64,000 nt of DNA from Ascaris suum (taxonomy: Eukaryota > Nematoda > Chromadorea > Rhabditida > Ascarididae). Positions 16,001-28,500 of the stretch are shown here, in pieces. A program made the position numbers and the translations under genes. Below the pieces are notes generated by a model. That model was not told where the DNA came from, did not search any database, and worked only from the letters and a program-made list of their open reading frames with translations. Location: the NCBI GenBank assembly GCA_013433145.1, contig CM024182.1, forward strand, positions 3,272,501-3,336,500, given 5' to 3'. Position 1 is the stretch's first letter. Each line of letters begins with the position of its first letter.

Positions 16001-19000
16001 TTTTGGAAGGGTGGTAAAAACTCGTCACTTCCTTTTTATTGCTGAGAAGACCATCCATATTGATCATTAGTAGTGGAAGAAAATCACGTACTCGACTGAC
16101 TATGGAAAAATTGTTAATATGCATGGCAGCTGGTGCTAAAAATACTTCTTGCAAGTCCTCCCGTTAAACCACAAGTATTTAGGAAGAAGTGAAATAATTC
16201 TTTATGAGCTCGCCTCTTCATAAACTCTGAGTAAAGATCCGTTTCTAGGCCACATCCGGTTGGCCATGACACATTTGACTTCTAAACTTTATGGCGCCTT
16301 TAAAAGTTCTTGACTCATCTGGAATTTTATCATTTGAGATGAATTAGAAGAAATGGGAGTAGACGGGAGAAGAATGTAGATTATATCCTTCAACTCCTTG
16401 ACCGCTTCTTTCAGTTTTTCTGTTCATGGTTCATGAACTGAATCAGCGCTTAGAAAATTTGGGTTTATATTGCTGAAAGACCGGTGAAAATATTTGCAGA
16501 CGTGCATACAAACAACTTGGGCGCTGTCATTGAAAACTTCACAACAGTTGTTTCATGCAGGAAATATTCCCCCCTTCGCTGTTTTCTTATGCCATCATTT
16601 TATTGCTGCGAGGCGATTCACGTTCGCATATTGCATATCTGCTGAAGCGGGTGTCAAATCTTCATAACGTCGAGGTTTCTTTAGAACGATTAAATGCATT
16701 AATTTTGAACGGATGGGAAAATCATAAAACGCTCTCATCTTGACCTTCTACTGTTTCAGGTGGAGTATTAGCACACGCAACGATGCCACCAAGTGGATTG
16801 TTGCACTTCGATGAAGACGAGCATTGGGTCTACATGGATCCCAAGAAAATCTTTGAGTAAGCAATTCTACCATCATCTCTTCCATAATATTATTAGCTCT
16901 TTACGTGTGAAATCTTTCCTAAGGCCACTGAAATGCTCGAAACGATATGCCACGTAACGTTATATTTATGAGAATGTAAGAGAACTAAGATACACATTAT
17001 AGGAAAGAAGGAATTCTGGGGTATTTTATATACTAGATGTGTTAAAATGACCAAATAGCTGAAAAATTATTAGCTAAATATTTCAAAATTTACTTCTTGG
17101 ATTTGTACAGTTGATAATAATTGCTTACTATAACTGCAATACTTTCCTAAAAATTCACTTCATGCCCTTTTGGCTTATTCAGCGCTAATCACTGATTGTA
17201 TTTTTATGGCCTTACTTCAGCTTTTTTTGGTTTTATGATAAGCTTTGACGCTTGAAGATATGATTACACGGATTTGTTCGCTGTTGCAATTCATGAATCT
17301 GGGCATACGCTTGGACTGGACCATTCGAGAGATGAATCCTCAATAATGGCGCCATTCTATCAAGAAACAGTGGATGCGCATGGCAATTATATAATGCCAA
17401 AGCTCAGTACCGACGATATAACAAAAATTCAGAATATCTATGGTAATGAGTTTGTCTCTTCAAACATTTTAGAGAACTGATTTTCAAAAAATAATTGTCA
17501 CTTCAAACTGGGTGGAAGCAGTGAAATTTTTGATAAAAATTTCCGTCAGCAGTGATCTCGACAGTGTGAAAAAGGGAAAACTTAATATGAGAAACGAAGC
17601 GATCGAAACTCTATATATTTTAATTTTTTAGGGCCGAGACGTCGAGTGCCTCCAAAGAGCGATGGGATCGAGCCGACTGCGAGACCTTCGACTGGTGCCT
17701 CCAGAAAAGGATCAAGTTATTATTTGGAGTCTATTACATCAGTCATTTGCTTCACTGCCTAGATTGGTAAACTGCAAAAATTGGTAGATTGGCAAAATGG
17801 GTCATCGATAAAAATGACTCTCTACGTTATATGATCGATGATATTCTATTTAATCGCATGTTCTCTTCGCATTATAGTTAAAATTAATGCTTATTTTTGA
17901 TGAACGCATTGGATGATGCTATGGTCGAAATACAAAAGCCACGGTGCAGGTACGCATGGTTTCATTCATAAAAACCCTATTACTTGCCCATAAGCCTTCC
18001 TGGGCTTCTGCAAGCTTCCTGTCTAATATGAGCCTCATTGTAATTACAATTTTTTCTGGCTGGATGTAATGGAATCAGTGTTCAGCTTTTTTTAAAGAAA
18101 ATTACGTCCGCTTTGAATTTTGCAAGCAGTTGAAGCTCTTTGCCTTCACCGTCCCCATGCAAGCTTCTTCTGCAATATGCGCCGATCTAGGAAACTCACA
18201 AACGGCCTAGGCCTAGAATCTATAAAGGGGGAGTGCGGTATGTTCTATTAATGCAATAATGATTAAGGCGGTGGAGGCCTTCTGGATCGCATCAAAAGTT
18301 TCTTCGGTTTCGGAGGCGATCATAGCTCGTCGAGCGTCGACTCAAACGTACATTCTCATGGCTCTGAGTCCACTGATTCAGGATTCCATTCTTCGGACAC
18401 CGAATCCTTTTCCGGTTCGAATAGTGGTTCAAGAAGAGGCAGCGATAGCTCAGCTCATTCGAGGGAATGTCCAAAAGACGTTGATGGCATTACGAGAGGT
18501 AGCGAGTCTTCTTAGGGAAACATATAAAACCAATCAGGAAATGATAGTTGAAGTCGTTGTTGTGCACATTTGCAATCCGCGAGAAAATTTTCGAAAATGT
18601 CAAAAAACGGTTACTAATTGGTGAACCGCTGAAACGATCACTTTGACATATATTTTTGATGCGTAATCGGATGAGACTATTATTTGCCCGAAGTACTTTT
18701 TTTTGACAATATTCCATAAAAGCTGTGGAATTTTAGTAACGAATTTTTTCGTATGTCCAGTAGCCAGCGAACTGGTGGGAAGAAAATTCCCTAAAATTTG
18801 CTGTAGATGGGAAATAATCTTATTTGATTAGGAATAACAGCTGATCGTGGTGGCACATTTAAAAACAGTGGCTATAGGTAAACAATATTTTCACACGTTT
18901 GAGGGCCATGTTGATCAGAAACAGCGTTAATTTTATCAAGCATATTTTTTTTAACCTTCGTCATGTACATTTTTGAGTCCAAGATTAAGCGCAAGGTTCC

Positions 19001-22000
19001 TCTTTGTACTTTATTATATTTGGATCTGTAGAATCAGTTCAAACATCGATTTTTAATCGTCCACATTGTTGAAGTTTGGGCAGTCGACGGTTGACCGATA
19101 GAATTTTTGACTCTGCAACTAACCGTCGACCTGTCCAGTCAGTTGTTGGATGGAAAATACTATGTAAGACTATAGACTCCACTGTCGAATATAATAGAAC
19201 GCTGTCCTTTATATTTAAGTCTATTATTGAACTTTTTTTGCATCTGATCATTTCCAAGTATCAACGGTAATATTGAACTTAGGTAAGTAAGCATGCTTGG
19301 AATCAAGTGGACTTATGTAAATTTATTTTCAGTCAACGGTATCACTTACCTGTTCAGTGGCAGCAAGGTTTATCAACTCGATAATAGAAGGGTAGAGAAT
19401 GTACATTCGCTGAGGCAGCTCTTTCCCAAGAGTCCCGCATATGTGCAAGGCGCCTTAACGGAACCTAAGTCGGGTGTAACTCTTCTCTTTCAGCATGGAC
19501 AGGTAAGCATAGATTTCGCATGCAAAATTATTATAGATTTAGTAGCGATAAATAAAGATTATCTAATCAGAATAAATGAAGCAATATTTTGGAGCAGCCA
19601 TAGAGCAAAATTTTGGTATGCAAGGACAGCTAAGTATGGAATTCAGACAACTAGCAATTTTTTTCACTCTCTCTGCTGGCCGTAAGAATTTAAATTGAGA
19701 TGTTGGAAAGAGCCAATGTTTGATAGCTACATAGAACATAAACACTTTTTGAGTGTATACAGAACATATATCTGAGGCCAATACAAATGGGCACTTCTTT
19801 GCTTCCAGGAAAGAACGAAAAAATTTCATAGCAAATATAGGAAGTCATCACAAAAATGAAATCCAAGTCGTTGCTTGAAACACGATGACTTAAAAGTGCA
19901 GTTGTGCTCGGTCATCACTGGTCATTCATTGGGGAAATGTCGCCAGAGTAGCAACTGTGAAGCCAAGAATACGAAATCGCCTTCGAATAAATCCTGTGAT
20001 TGACTCATAAAGAATGGTGAAATTAAGTCCTCCATTCTGTCGTCCTATCGTACCATTGTATCTCAGGCTGTACTTTTCAGGAGTTAAGCAGTTTGAGAAT
20101 ATGATAGAGGCTAAATTGTATATTTTTAGTGTCTTCTCATATATTCGATGATAATGAAAAGAAAAAGAGAGAAGTGAGAGGAAATTTCGGCCCGAAAAAT
20201 ATTTCCGTCTTTTCTGGACGCATTTCCTTTTGTTTGGCTAATAAAATTTAGAAACTGAACTCAATTTTTCATCAGTCCAAAAATTTCGAAATAATTATGT
20301 CTATTTCGGCAAGATATTTCAGTTACGAGCTAGAATCTCAGTCCCTTTGTTTGCAGGTTTATTCCTACACTTATGATCGATCAAAGGGTGCTTTCCGATT
20401 GGATTCAAATTATCCAAAACGGCTGTCAACTGACATTAAGTTCAATCCAATGGGTGCTTTTATGTGGATCGACGGTCGTGAAGTTCTTGTGAATGTAATC
20501 ATTTTAAGGCAATAACATCCGTGGAATTTTGCTCCAAGATTGGCACTTTGTTAGAAAATTGATGTGGGTGAGCCAAAACGTAGATGAGTGATGCACTAAT
20601 CTTTGCACTGTTTCAGTTCTTAACAATTTAGGGCTCCATTCTATTGCATGAAATTTAATACTACGCTTATTTTCCTCTGTGATGTACTTCAATCCGGCTG
20701 TGAGAGAGGCGCCCACTTCTATCCTCCCTTCCCCTCCTCTTACCTCCTCCATCGCCATCCCCTGCGTATGGTATTGATTCAAACCGTTCATGGTAATTCG
20801 TGAACAATAATTTCACACCTTAGAATTTCTCATCCAAAAAATTGAACATTTCGTTGGAGAGTTTGCAAGCGCGTATTTTAAGACTTTTCAATGCTCTCAA
20901 ATCTGCCTCGTACGGGAATTCTTGGCAACAATGCATATCGATATATTTTGGATAGTTGTCATATAATAATCTCATAGTACTGTTGATTTAGCTTAGTACT
21001 TACCAAGAGGAATTCTCAAATGATGGCGAGCGTTTTTTTAAGTTTAGCGTTCATTGCACATTTTAGAGACTCAGAATGGGTTTGTCTGTATTAGGTTCAA
21101 ATGCATATCCAACATCCAGAAATTCGCGATTACTCGTAAGCAGTGAAAAAGCAGAAAAAAGTGCGAGCAATAAAAAGAAACTCGGATTGAGACCTTCTTC
21201 ACTGTGGTCGAAAAACTGACGTTAAGAATGCTGTGCAAAAACATTGAATAAATGTAAATGAGAGTGAGGTCTTAATGGGTTTCAGTGTTACAAGGTGAAG
21301 GAGCTTGTTGAGGTGAGGTTATTTTGGTTTCAAAAAGTTTGGCAAGGCGCAAAAATATTATGCAAAATTGAGCCATGTGAAACGAAGTGGTTTTTTTTTT
21401 GAGTTTTGCTATAGAAGAATGTTTTTTGAGAGCAGAGACCTTATTCATACGGAAGGAGATACACAGAGAGAGAGGGGAGGTGGAAGAGAAGAAATTAGTT
21501 CTTTTCTCAAATTCTAGAAAAACTGCAAATGGAGGAAGCTTGTAAGGGGAAGATTTCTTTAAATTAAGTAAATTATGCAGGAAGAAATGCGAAGTATCCT
21601 TTCATGCTTTATCAAGTTTGTTATCAAAAACTGATAAACTGATAGGATAAGGAAAGGGATGGAAAAGAGGGCTGATGAAAACACTTCTTGCAGGCACATG
21701 ACTTTGCCATATACGATCACTACTGGAACAAAGGAACACTTCAAAATAAAATTTCAAACTATTTCGATAATTTCCCAAATGAGCCGATTCGAGGTAAGTA
21801 AGAGATCTTTACCAACTATGGTCTTCACAGCACTATTCCAATCCAAAGCAGATATTCAGAGAAAGTTTAGACCTTTTGACTTGGATGCGGATATAAAATT
21901 ACAAAAATGTTGTTGCTTGGAAAGTTGAAACTGCACTGTGTAACACGTTGGGAAATGCGAAGTTGGGAAATGTAAACGAGAGGAAGCAAACCAAGTCTAA

Positions 22001-22733
22001 CTTCATCCTAGTTGACAAACGAGGTATTTGCACACTGCAACTACTTCGTGATTGTGGTGATGAAAGAGTCTTTAATACATAGCGACTCACAGCTGCCATA
22101 CTTCATTCCAATCCTATAGTTAGTAATGCGTCAAATAGCTCAGAGCGGTACTGGATTCGGAAGTACCTCAGATACCGCTATGGCTAGGGCCTAGCGACTT
22201 GCAGAATGTTGACGCCAATTCATTTCTTCTTTCCTCCCTTCCCCAACCGTTCACGTTCCGATTCAGATTTTCGGCCTTTATCTGCAGCTACTTATTCGGG
22301 CCTTCCATTGCCCACGGCCCTTCCCGTTGCAGAATATATACTGCACATATTGTTTTACATCCAAAATCCAGAATCTTGAATCCTTTTAATAGGCAAAAAC
22401 CGCCATTTTAGGATAAAATTAAAGGCTGCTTATTCTCATTACACAGATGTAGTCTGTGAAAATAGAAACCAAAACAAAAAAGAAGATGAAAGAGATTTGT
22501 TAGTAGAGCAAGAGTATAAAAGACCGGCCTCCTCGCAAAAAGTGGAGGTTGGGATTTCGGGAAAAAATAACCAATTGCACTAGTGGTTTTGACCACGTCT
22601 TTCATTTTCAGGTGCTATTATTGATGGTAACATGGTGACATTCTTTGCTAACGACAACGTTTATAGATACGATGTAAATCAACGACGAGTTATTGGTGGC
22701 GCAATTCCTTTGCATAGCTATTTGGATTGTTAA
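13079..22733 (+). CDS. Secreted matrix metalloproteinase (M10A) with hemopexin domain, 13 exons, 552 aa
   Basis: Exons: 13079-13183, 13456-13568, 14185-14300, 14961-15042, 15285-15421, 16760-16856, 17258-17442, 17632-17694, 18268-18498, 19333-19502, 20357-20494, 21694-21793, 22612-22733; every phase matches. Residues 1-22 form a signal peptide ([11 protein letters not shown] core). Residues 36-95 are a peptidoglycan-binding-like propeptide, followed by the cysteine switch PRCGVTD with Cys100, which would hold the zyme latent. The catalytic domain has structural-metal ligands in HGDPWPFDG (from 176), His190 and His200, the zinc site [11 protein letters not shown] (229-239, Glu230 catalytic) and the Met-turn SSIMAPFY. 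A Ser/Gly-rich hinge (about 280-365) leads to a four-blade hemopexin domain from Cys367 to the final residue Cys552, the expected disulfide pair. No furin RxKR site and no C-terminal anchor are seen, so it is probably secreted and activated by other proteases. Such enzymes cleave extracellular matrix. Nematode relatives are the zmp genes; the exact orthologue is unclear. Confidence 0.93.
14185..14300 (+). CDS. Metalloproteinase exon 3: cysteine switch
   Basis: Acceptor TCCTGCAG, one base completing Arg73, then [15 protein letters not shown] and PRCGVTD. The Q-x-x-x-LxxTGxLD pattern and PRCGVxD are the classic end of the MMP propeptide. It exits in phase 1 at GGAG|GTCCG and joins the exon at 14961, which reads [15 protein letters not shown], the start of the catalytic domain. 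The activation cleavage is expected between Asp104 and Phe115. Confidence 0.93.
17258..17442 (+). CDS. Metalloproteinase exon 7: zinc-binding catalytic helix
   Basis: Contains [11 protein letters not shown], with three His zinc ligands and catalytic Glu, and the Met-turn 8 residues later. Position x of HExGH is Ser rather than the common Leu, Phe or Ile, which is tolerated in the family. The acceptor used is CTTGAAG; a better-looking AG upstream would bring an in-frame stop. Confidence 0.92.
18268..18498 (+). CDS. Metalloproteinase exon 9: Ser/Gly-rich hinge and first hemopexin cysteine
   Basis: Reads [20 protein letters not shown] and continues through Ser, Gly and His-rich sequence to [11 protein letters not shown], the start of the hemopexin domain. 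The exon before it (17632-17694, [20 protein letters not shown]) has a second possible donor at 17715 that would add 7 residues (559 aa in total). The hinge is long for an MMP and offers many potential O-glycosylation sites. Confidence 0.88.
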
Positions 22734-25581
22734 TGAGGATCCATCTTCATTCATGTGCAGTGAGAAAGAAACGTATGAAACTGGCACTTGCTTTTCGTGG
22801 ATCGCTGCTTAATATGGATGTTTAGTGACGTGAAAAGGTTTACATGATGACTACAAAAACTTTGGCTCTATTTCGGTGGTAATAAGTTAAAGCTGGTTTC
22901 GATTCTGCTCGCGACCGGGAACGGAACGGGAACCGGATCTAGCCTAACATAATGTGGGAAGTGATGGAACCTCATTCCCAGCTGAAAAAACATGGTTTTC
23001 CGGCAGGTAGTGGAAAGAGGTTTCACTCATTCTCTTAAATAGTAAAGGATCTCTAAAAAAAACTGTTGAACAAAAGTGATAGTTTAATTTTAACTAAACT
23101 GTTTGGTAATTCTCGATCATAGAGATAAAAACAGCTAGTGTTTCGGGGGAAACCTCCACCTGAAGTAACCCCGAAATCTATAGGTCCTGCAAATTATCTT
23201 CTTTGAGCTTTTGAATTTGGGATCAAAATTTCGAAGCAAAAATCTTCAAGGCCAAGATTTACACCGATTTCGCTTTGGCGAATGCACATTTTGCATTGCT
23301 GAAAATCATCTGTTACAATGGTAGTTCCAGTTGTTTATTGAATTGTAACTAAAAAAAGGTACCATTCATTCTATCCCTCGTTAATTAATCAGTATTAGAG
23401 TCCTTTACATCGAACACTTCAAAGACTACTGAATAAAAGTTCAAATCCACGAATGACTCCTACCGCATAATCTGTAGATGATCATATAGGGAACGGGAAC
23501 GGTCTCTTCATACGCTTCCATTCTTCTGCCCGCGCACGTAGGTTCTTCGTCTGCCTGTTGGGGATTTTCAATTCGAGAACACAAAAGCTATTGCTACGAA
23601 ATTTGGTTGGTGTAGCCCACACATGAGGCAACATCGTGTTTGTCGAGTACGTCCGGCCAACCTCCATTTAGAGGCATATAAAACTTGCAGATCTTATTGG
23701 TTCCGCAGTCGGCCGTGTGCGACTGAGGAAGGATTTTTTCTTTCAAAGGCCGTGTAGAAATTATTCAGAAGAGCGCAATAGTGGGTTTTTACAGTGTTTA
23801 AGCAACCGAAACGCGAAAGCGCATACCGTGTCAGCCTTTCTGACAATTCTTTCCACCAGCTTCCTGCAAAGGTTCATTTCTTGCTAGCATATTTGAAACA
23901 CGTTATCATTTCAGCGATGAAATTCTTCTGAAAGGAAAGTGAAATTATAGTACGCTTGATTGGTACACATAGAGTTCGGATTCAATGCCTATCCTAATAT
24001 GCAATACCCCGAGGAAGCTGTCACGGAGATGGTCAGCAAGATATAACCATTCGAATCGATTTGTTTACATCAGTGTCGATCCTCAACCTATATTCAAGGG
24101 TAGACCAACTTTGCATTAAACCACAGATGCAATTGCCGACTATCTAGTAGCCATCACCTACCGGTGGAATGAAATGACAGATGGAGAATGAGGGGTCGAA
24201 CCTTTTCAAGTGGTCGATTTTCACACAGTCCGTTGCTTACGTTCATGTGAATCGTTCTTTCATATAAAGCGGGTGACTTTTTATAGAATCAGCAGAATTT
24301 TGGCTACTGTGCTAATTCAGGCCAGTAAAACCAAGTATTCCAACTTTGCATTTTTGTATGTAGCAATATGAAAAGTAAATGCGTTTGCAAATATGTTTGT
24401 TGAATTTTTGCGCTCACGGCATTCGTGTCTTTGCGAGCATTCTTTTTGTACTTGATGCCGGTATGCGGTTCGTTATCTGCAGTTGCCTCTTCGGGTCTAT
24501 AGCCGCCATTTCGATTGTTATTATAATATCGTAAATGTTAGTTATTTATTGTGCCGTTATGGAAAGGATTTCAATGTTTTTTTGCTATTGTTTTCATTCG
24601 TTCTGGTCATTTTTCTTTGGGAAGAAAGCATTGAGCGTACGATCTATCTATATATGTGTAAGTGAACTGTGTAGAATTGCATGGTGTGTGCATGTGTGAA
24701 AGGTAAAAATATTTTAAAGTTCTGTGCGGTTTTTGTGCTGAAGAAACAGTAGAGGAAGAAGGATAGAAAATTCAGGACAGGAGGGGCAGGAAACCTAGGA
24801 GGAAGGCTGATATAGCATCAGCTTTCTCCCTAGCTAAGATGGAAGGCGCAAGTGGCGCCGCATCGTTGTTTCTTGAAAATTTCACCAATTTGGAATAAAA
24901 ATTTCGTCTGTGTTTTGTGTGAGTATTAGATCAATAAACACATCGGCTGCCTCCAGTATACACTGAATTAGACAAATAGGCGGAGAATATCAATGGACAG
25001 AAAAGGACACAAGAACATATCGCACTGCACGGCGTTCAAGTAACTCCCTAGACTGCTCGCCATGTTCACATCCATTCACATACACGTTCATATGGCGTGA
25101 TTTTCAGCCAGGATGGAGGCTATTTTTCTGTGCGGTTTTTTTTTTTTTTTTTTTTGTAGAAGCGGCGGAAGCGTTCTCTGAACGACGTTGTAGTGCAATA
25201 TTCATAGGCTGATAGGTGGCAGTTCTCCAGTCTATGTGGTTGAGAGATCTGGATTTCAAAGAGTTCGGATTCTGCTTGGAAGTCCTCGAAGCTCAGGAAA
25301 AGCCGAATTCGCGCAGGGAAGCGACGGAAGTCATGGTCCATGGATTCTAGAGAGACGCGGTTCTATTGTAGAACTGTCGATTTTAGGCTGACTGAGAGTC
25401 AACATTAACAACGACAGGGTAGCGTTAGTTTTAATGCCTTGCTTTGTATTAACATGGTTTATATTTCGGCTGGATATTTATGTTCGTCAAGTTTAGTAGT
25501 GAGGAAGTTTTATTACCAAGCAGTTTTCCAACAATGGAGGAAAAGAGACTAAAGGCTCATTCTCCTTGATTATCATCTAAG
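22734..25581. other. Between the metalloproteinase and the membrane-protein gene; 5' exons of the latter may be hidden here
   Basis: No splice-consistent exon was established. A short segment near 23971-24045 reads FGFNAYPNMQYPEEAVTEMV before a stop, but its acceptor is poor. The downstream gene lacks its N-terminus, so at least some of its exons should be in or beyond this region. A poly-T run lies at 25137-25156. Confidence 0.3.
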
Positions 25582-28500
25582 TTGAGTGAATCGTTATCGA
25601 ACAAAAACACAAAGAGCTCTTGTATCGCAGCATTTAAGGTAAAAGTGGCGGCAGATCTAGTGGATTGTCTTCCACAAGAGGCGTACTATCTGCCAATTGA
25701 CGATACCATTTGGCTGAGTGCCAATAGAGGGAATGCAACGATGACAAAAAAATGTTTGGATTTACTTCAATTCTATATTTCCAAAGGTGATATTCAACCA
25801 AAGGATATAAGAGTTGTCATCACTAATGGAACCTCCTTCTCTCGGAAGGTTTGCGTTTTAATTATCCAGGTCCGAGAGTGCGTGCAAGCTCATACGCCGC
25901 GTGCACATTTTCCCCGTCGCTATTGTTCCATGCGCTTCTAGTGGCCAAATCCGAGGTGGCTGCTATACGGTTCGCGATAACTTCACTAACTGTAGAAACA
26001 AGTCACAACAAAAGGCGTCTTCAAAGCAGGCAGTCACCATTTCTTCTCTTTTTCGGCTTCAAGTGATCACAACTACATATGTGTTATGCATGGATGTGAT
26101 TCATTCTTTGCAAAGTGGCATACATATTCTTAATGATTCTCATGGGGGAACGCCACACTGCTAGAAGTTGTTAGGTTGTGAGCTGTGGCCTTCAGTCACT
26201 TTTATCTTTACCTTTGCACTTCGACACTTTTGCGGTTAGTTCACCTCAAGTCTTGAGATACTGACCACCGGACACTGTTACCACATCCCTCCATCTTAGG
26301 AATCGCTTGAGCACCTGCCATACTGCGTATTGTATGTTCAATCAGAAAACTCGAAATGATCGTCTAGGAATGGGAAGATAGGGCTTATTTGTTGAGCTAC
26401 TCATATCTTCCTTCTACTAGGAGCCCTCTTCTTCAATACGAAGGTTGCAACGAAATCCGCCCTTGTCTTTTTTGCTTTCCATACGTATGTACGGTTGCTA
26501 GTCGTTAGCTAGAGTCTCTAAGCGTAATCACGGATATTGGGTGAACTTATTTAGGAAATGCTCAAAGTTTTCAAAAAGCCACCTTCAAATGGTGCCATAG
26601 AAAAAGTGACATGAATCTGCGAGCCCAGCAGGTCTAAATTCCTTCGGTTGCTGCGCATATACGAGTTAAAAAATTGTTGTTTACTTTATAGCACTTCACA
26701 ATGGTCGGAATCGATGTTTATATGAATGCAACAAATGACTTGTTGATTCTTATAGAGAATCCAGTGCAGGAGACTCCAACTGCAGAGAGAAAATGTTAGG
26801 TTTTTAATTTGCCCTTCTGAGCTTTCAAACAACCTGTTGACAAGTGGGTACTCGTAACTCTTATCAGGTAGTTTCCTAGAATCAAATACAATGATTTCCT
26901 TAGTACTCTGTGGAGTGTCTAAGCGTTTTCTATTTTAGCTCACACTGTACTACTAGAAAAACGATAGTGGTTGTTCGGAAACGAAGCAGTTAGAGACTGA
27001 AGTTGCACATAATTAACTTCCATGGTCGACGAAAGTTAGTGACCTCAGAAAAAGTGCAAGAAGACTCCTCTTGCTAGACCGTAATCGCTAGAATCCTATC
27101 TCATTTCGGTTCGCTTCAAATTCGCCTTAAGCGAATGAATGCAGACACAAAGACTTCAAATAATTGACTTTGGGTCTTAAGCGAATAAATTTTCTGCCAC
27201 ATGTTGAGTAGCACATTTATTGACGACGCTTTCATCACTCGGCGAGTCGCTTCTACCATATAATACAGCCTTATCTAAACTCGCTCTTTTTTCACGGAGA
27301 AATGATTCGATTGCTTAAAGAAGCATTTTATAATATCACAAATGATTAGTGCGGTTGTAGTCTTCGATAGTTGAATAACTACAGAAGTCATTTTATTAAA
27401 CAAGGAAAAAATAGACTCTGACTGAGTGAATTAAGACCTTTGGTCTTGTCAGGCTCCAAATCTTGTCGCATACAAACAAAATAAAAACAGATTACTTCTC
27501 ATACTTCAACCCTTCTTCTTCCATTCCACCTCCCTATTCAGTCTTAGCAAATATGCAAAATGGCTTCATCCTCGTTGATATTGCATATCTCATCTGTTTT
27601 TCGGTGTTATCTTTGCTGGAAATTTCACCGGAAATGATATCTTTGCCGCAAATGTTCTGCATCGTTTTTTGTTCTGAAGTTTTCTGGGAATAATGTAATA
27701 TAATATGCCAAAACATAGAGCCATAAAGTAAACTGTATAGCATTAGTTGAAATTATGTAAAAATGCTTTAAGCAAATAAATAGTTGAATGAAAAGAGTTT
27801 ATTTCCAGTGCGAAAAGGAATGGAAGCTTGGCATTCTGTGGCAATTGGTATCGCAATTGCAATTTTGTTTGCATTAGCAATATTCGGAGCTCATTTTATC
27901 TTAATTCATTTTCGAAGGCGATTACATAACAGTAGATCAAATCGACAAGAAAATCATATCATTTCAAAGCAAAGCATTCCACCCGATTATGAGTTTGATA
28001 GGGCAATATCACAGGTATTCAATGTTAATTCAACAACCATTGATAATGGAATGCTTTCGCGTGAAATATTGCAAAGCTATTTGCGTGGAAAGTAGAAAAT
28101 TTTTTGAAATTGCGTAAATGAATTCTTTCAGACTATATCGTTTAAATCATTTATGGATTTCTTAATTACAAAACCGCCTAAAAATTTTAACAAAAGTTCA
28201 TCTCATTCCTCAAACCGTTTCCATTTAATGAAAGAAATTGTGCAATTCAAAATTTGGCTTCCAAATTTTACAGTATACGCTTATGAGTTTTTGAACATAC
28301 GGCGAGAGAATGTGTGAGATGCATTAAAAGAACGTATTGTAATCAGATCCAGACATGTCACATCCACAACTCTGATTACTTGCAGGCATCTACTCTGAGC
28401 TGGGATCCCATTTGATCGTCTTTCATCTCTGAAAGGGGTCATACCTGGACAAATCTCCTCACCTGGGACCACACTTGGGCATCCCCCTTCTCCACCTGAG

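Noticed and set aside
24180..24215. GGGGTCGAACC word resembling a tRNA T-arm
   Set aside because: No acceptor stem, D-arm or anticodon arm could be folded around it.
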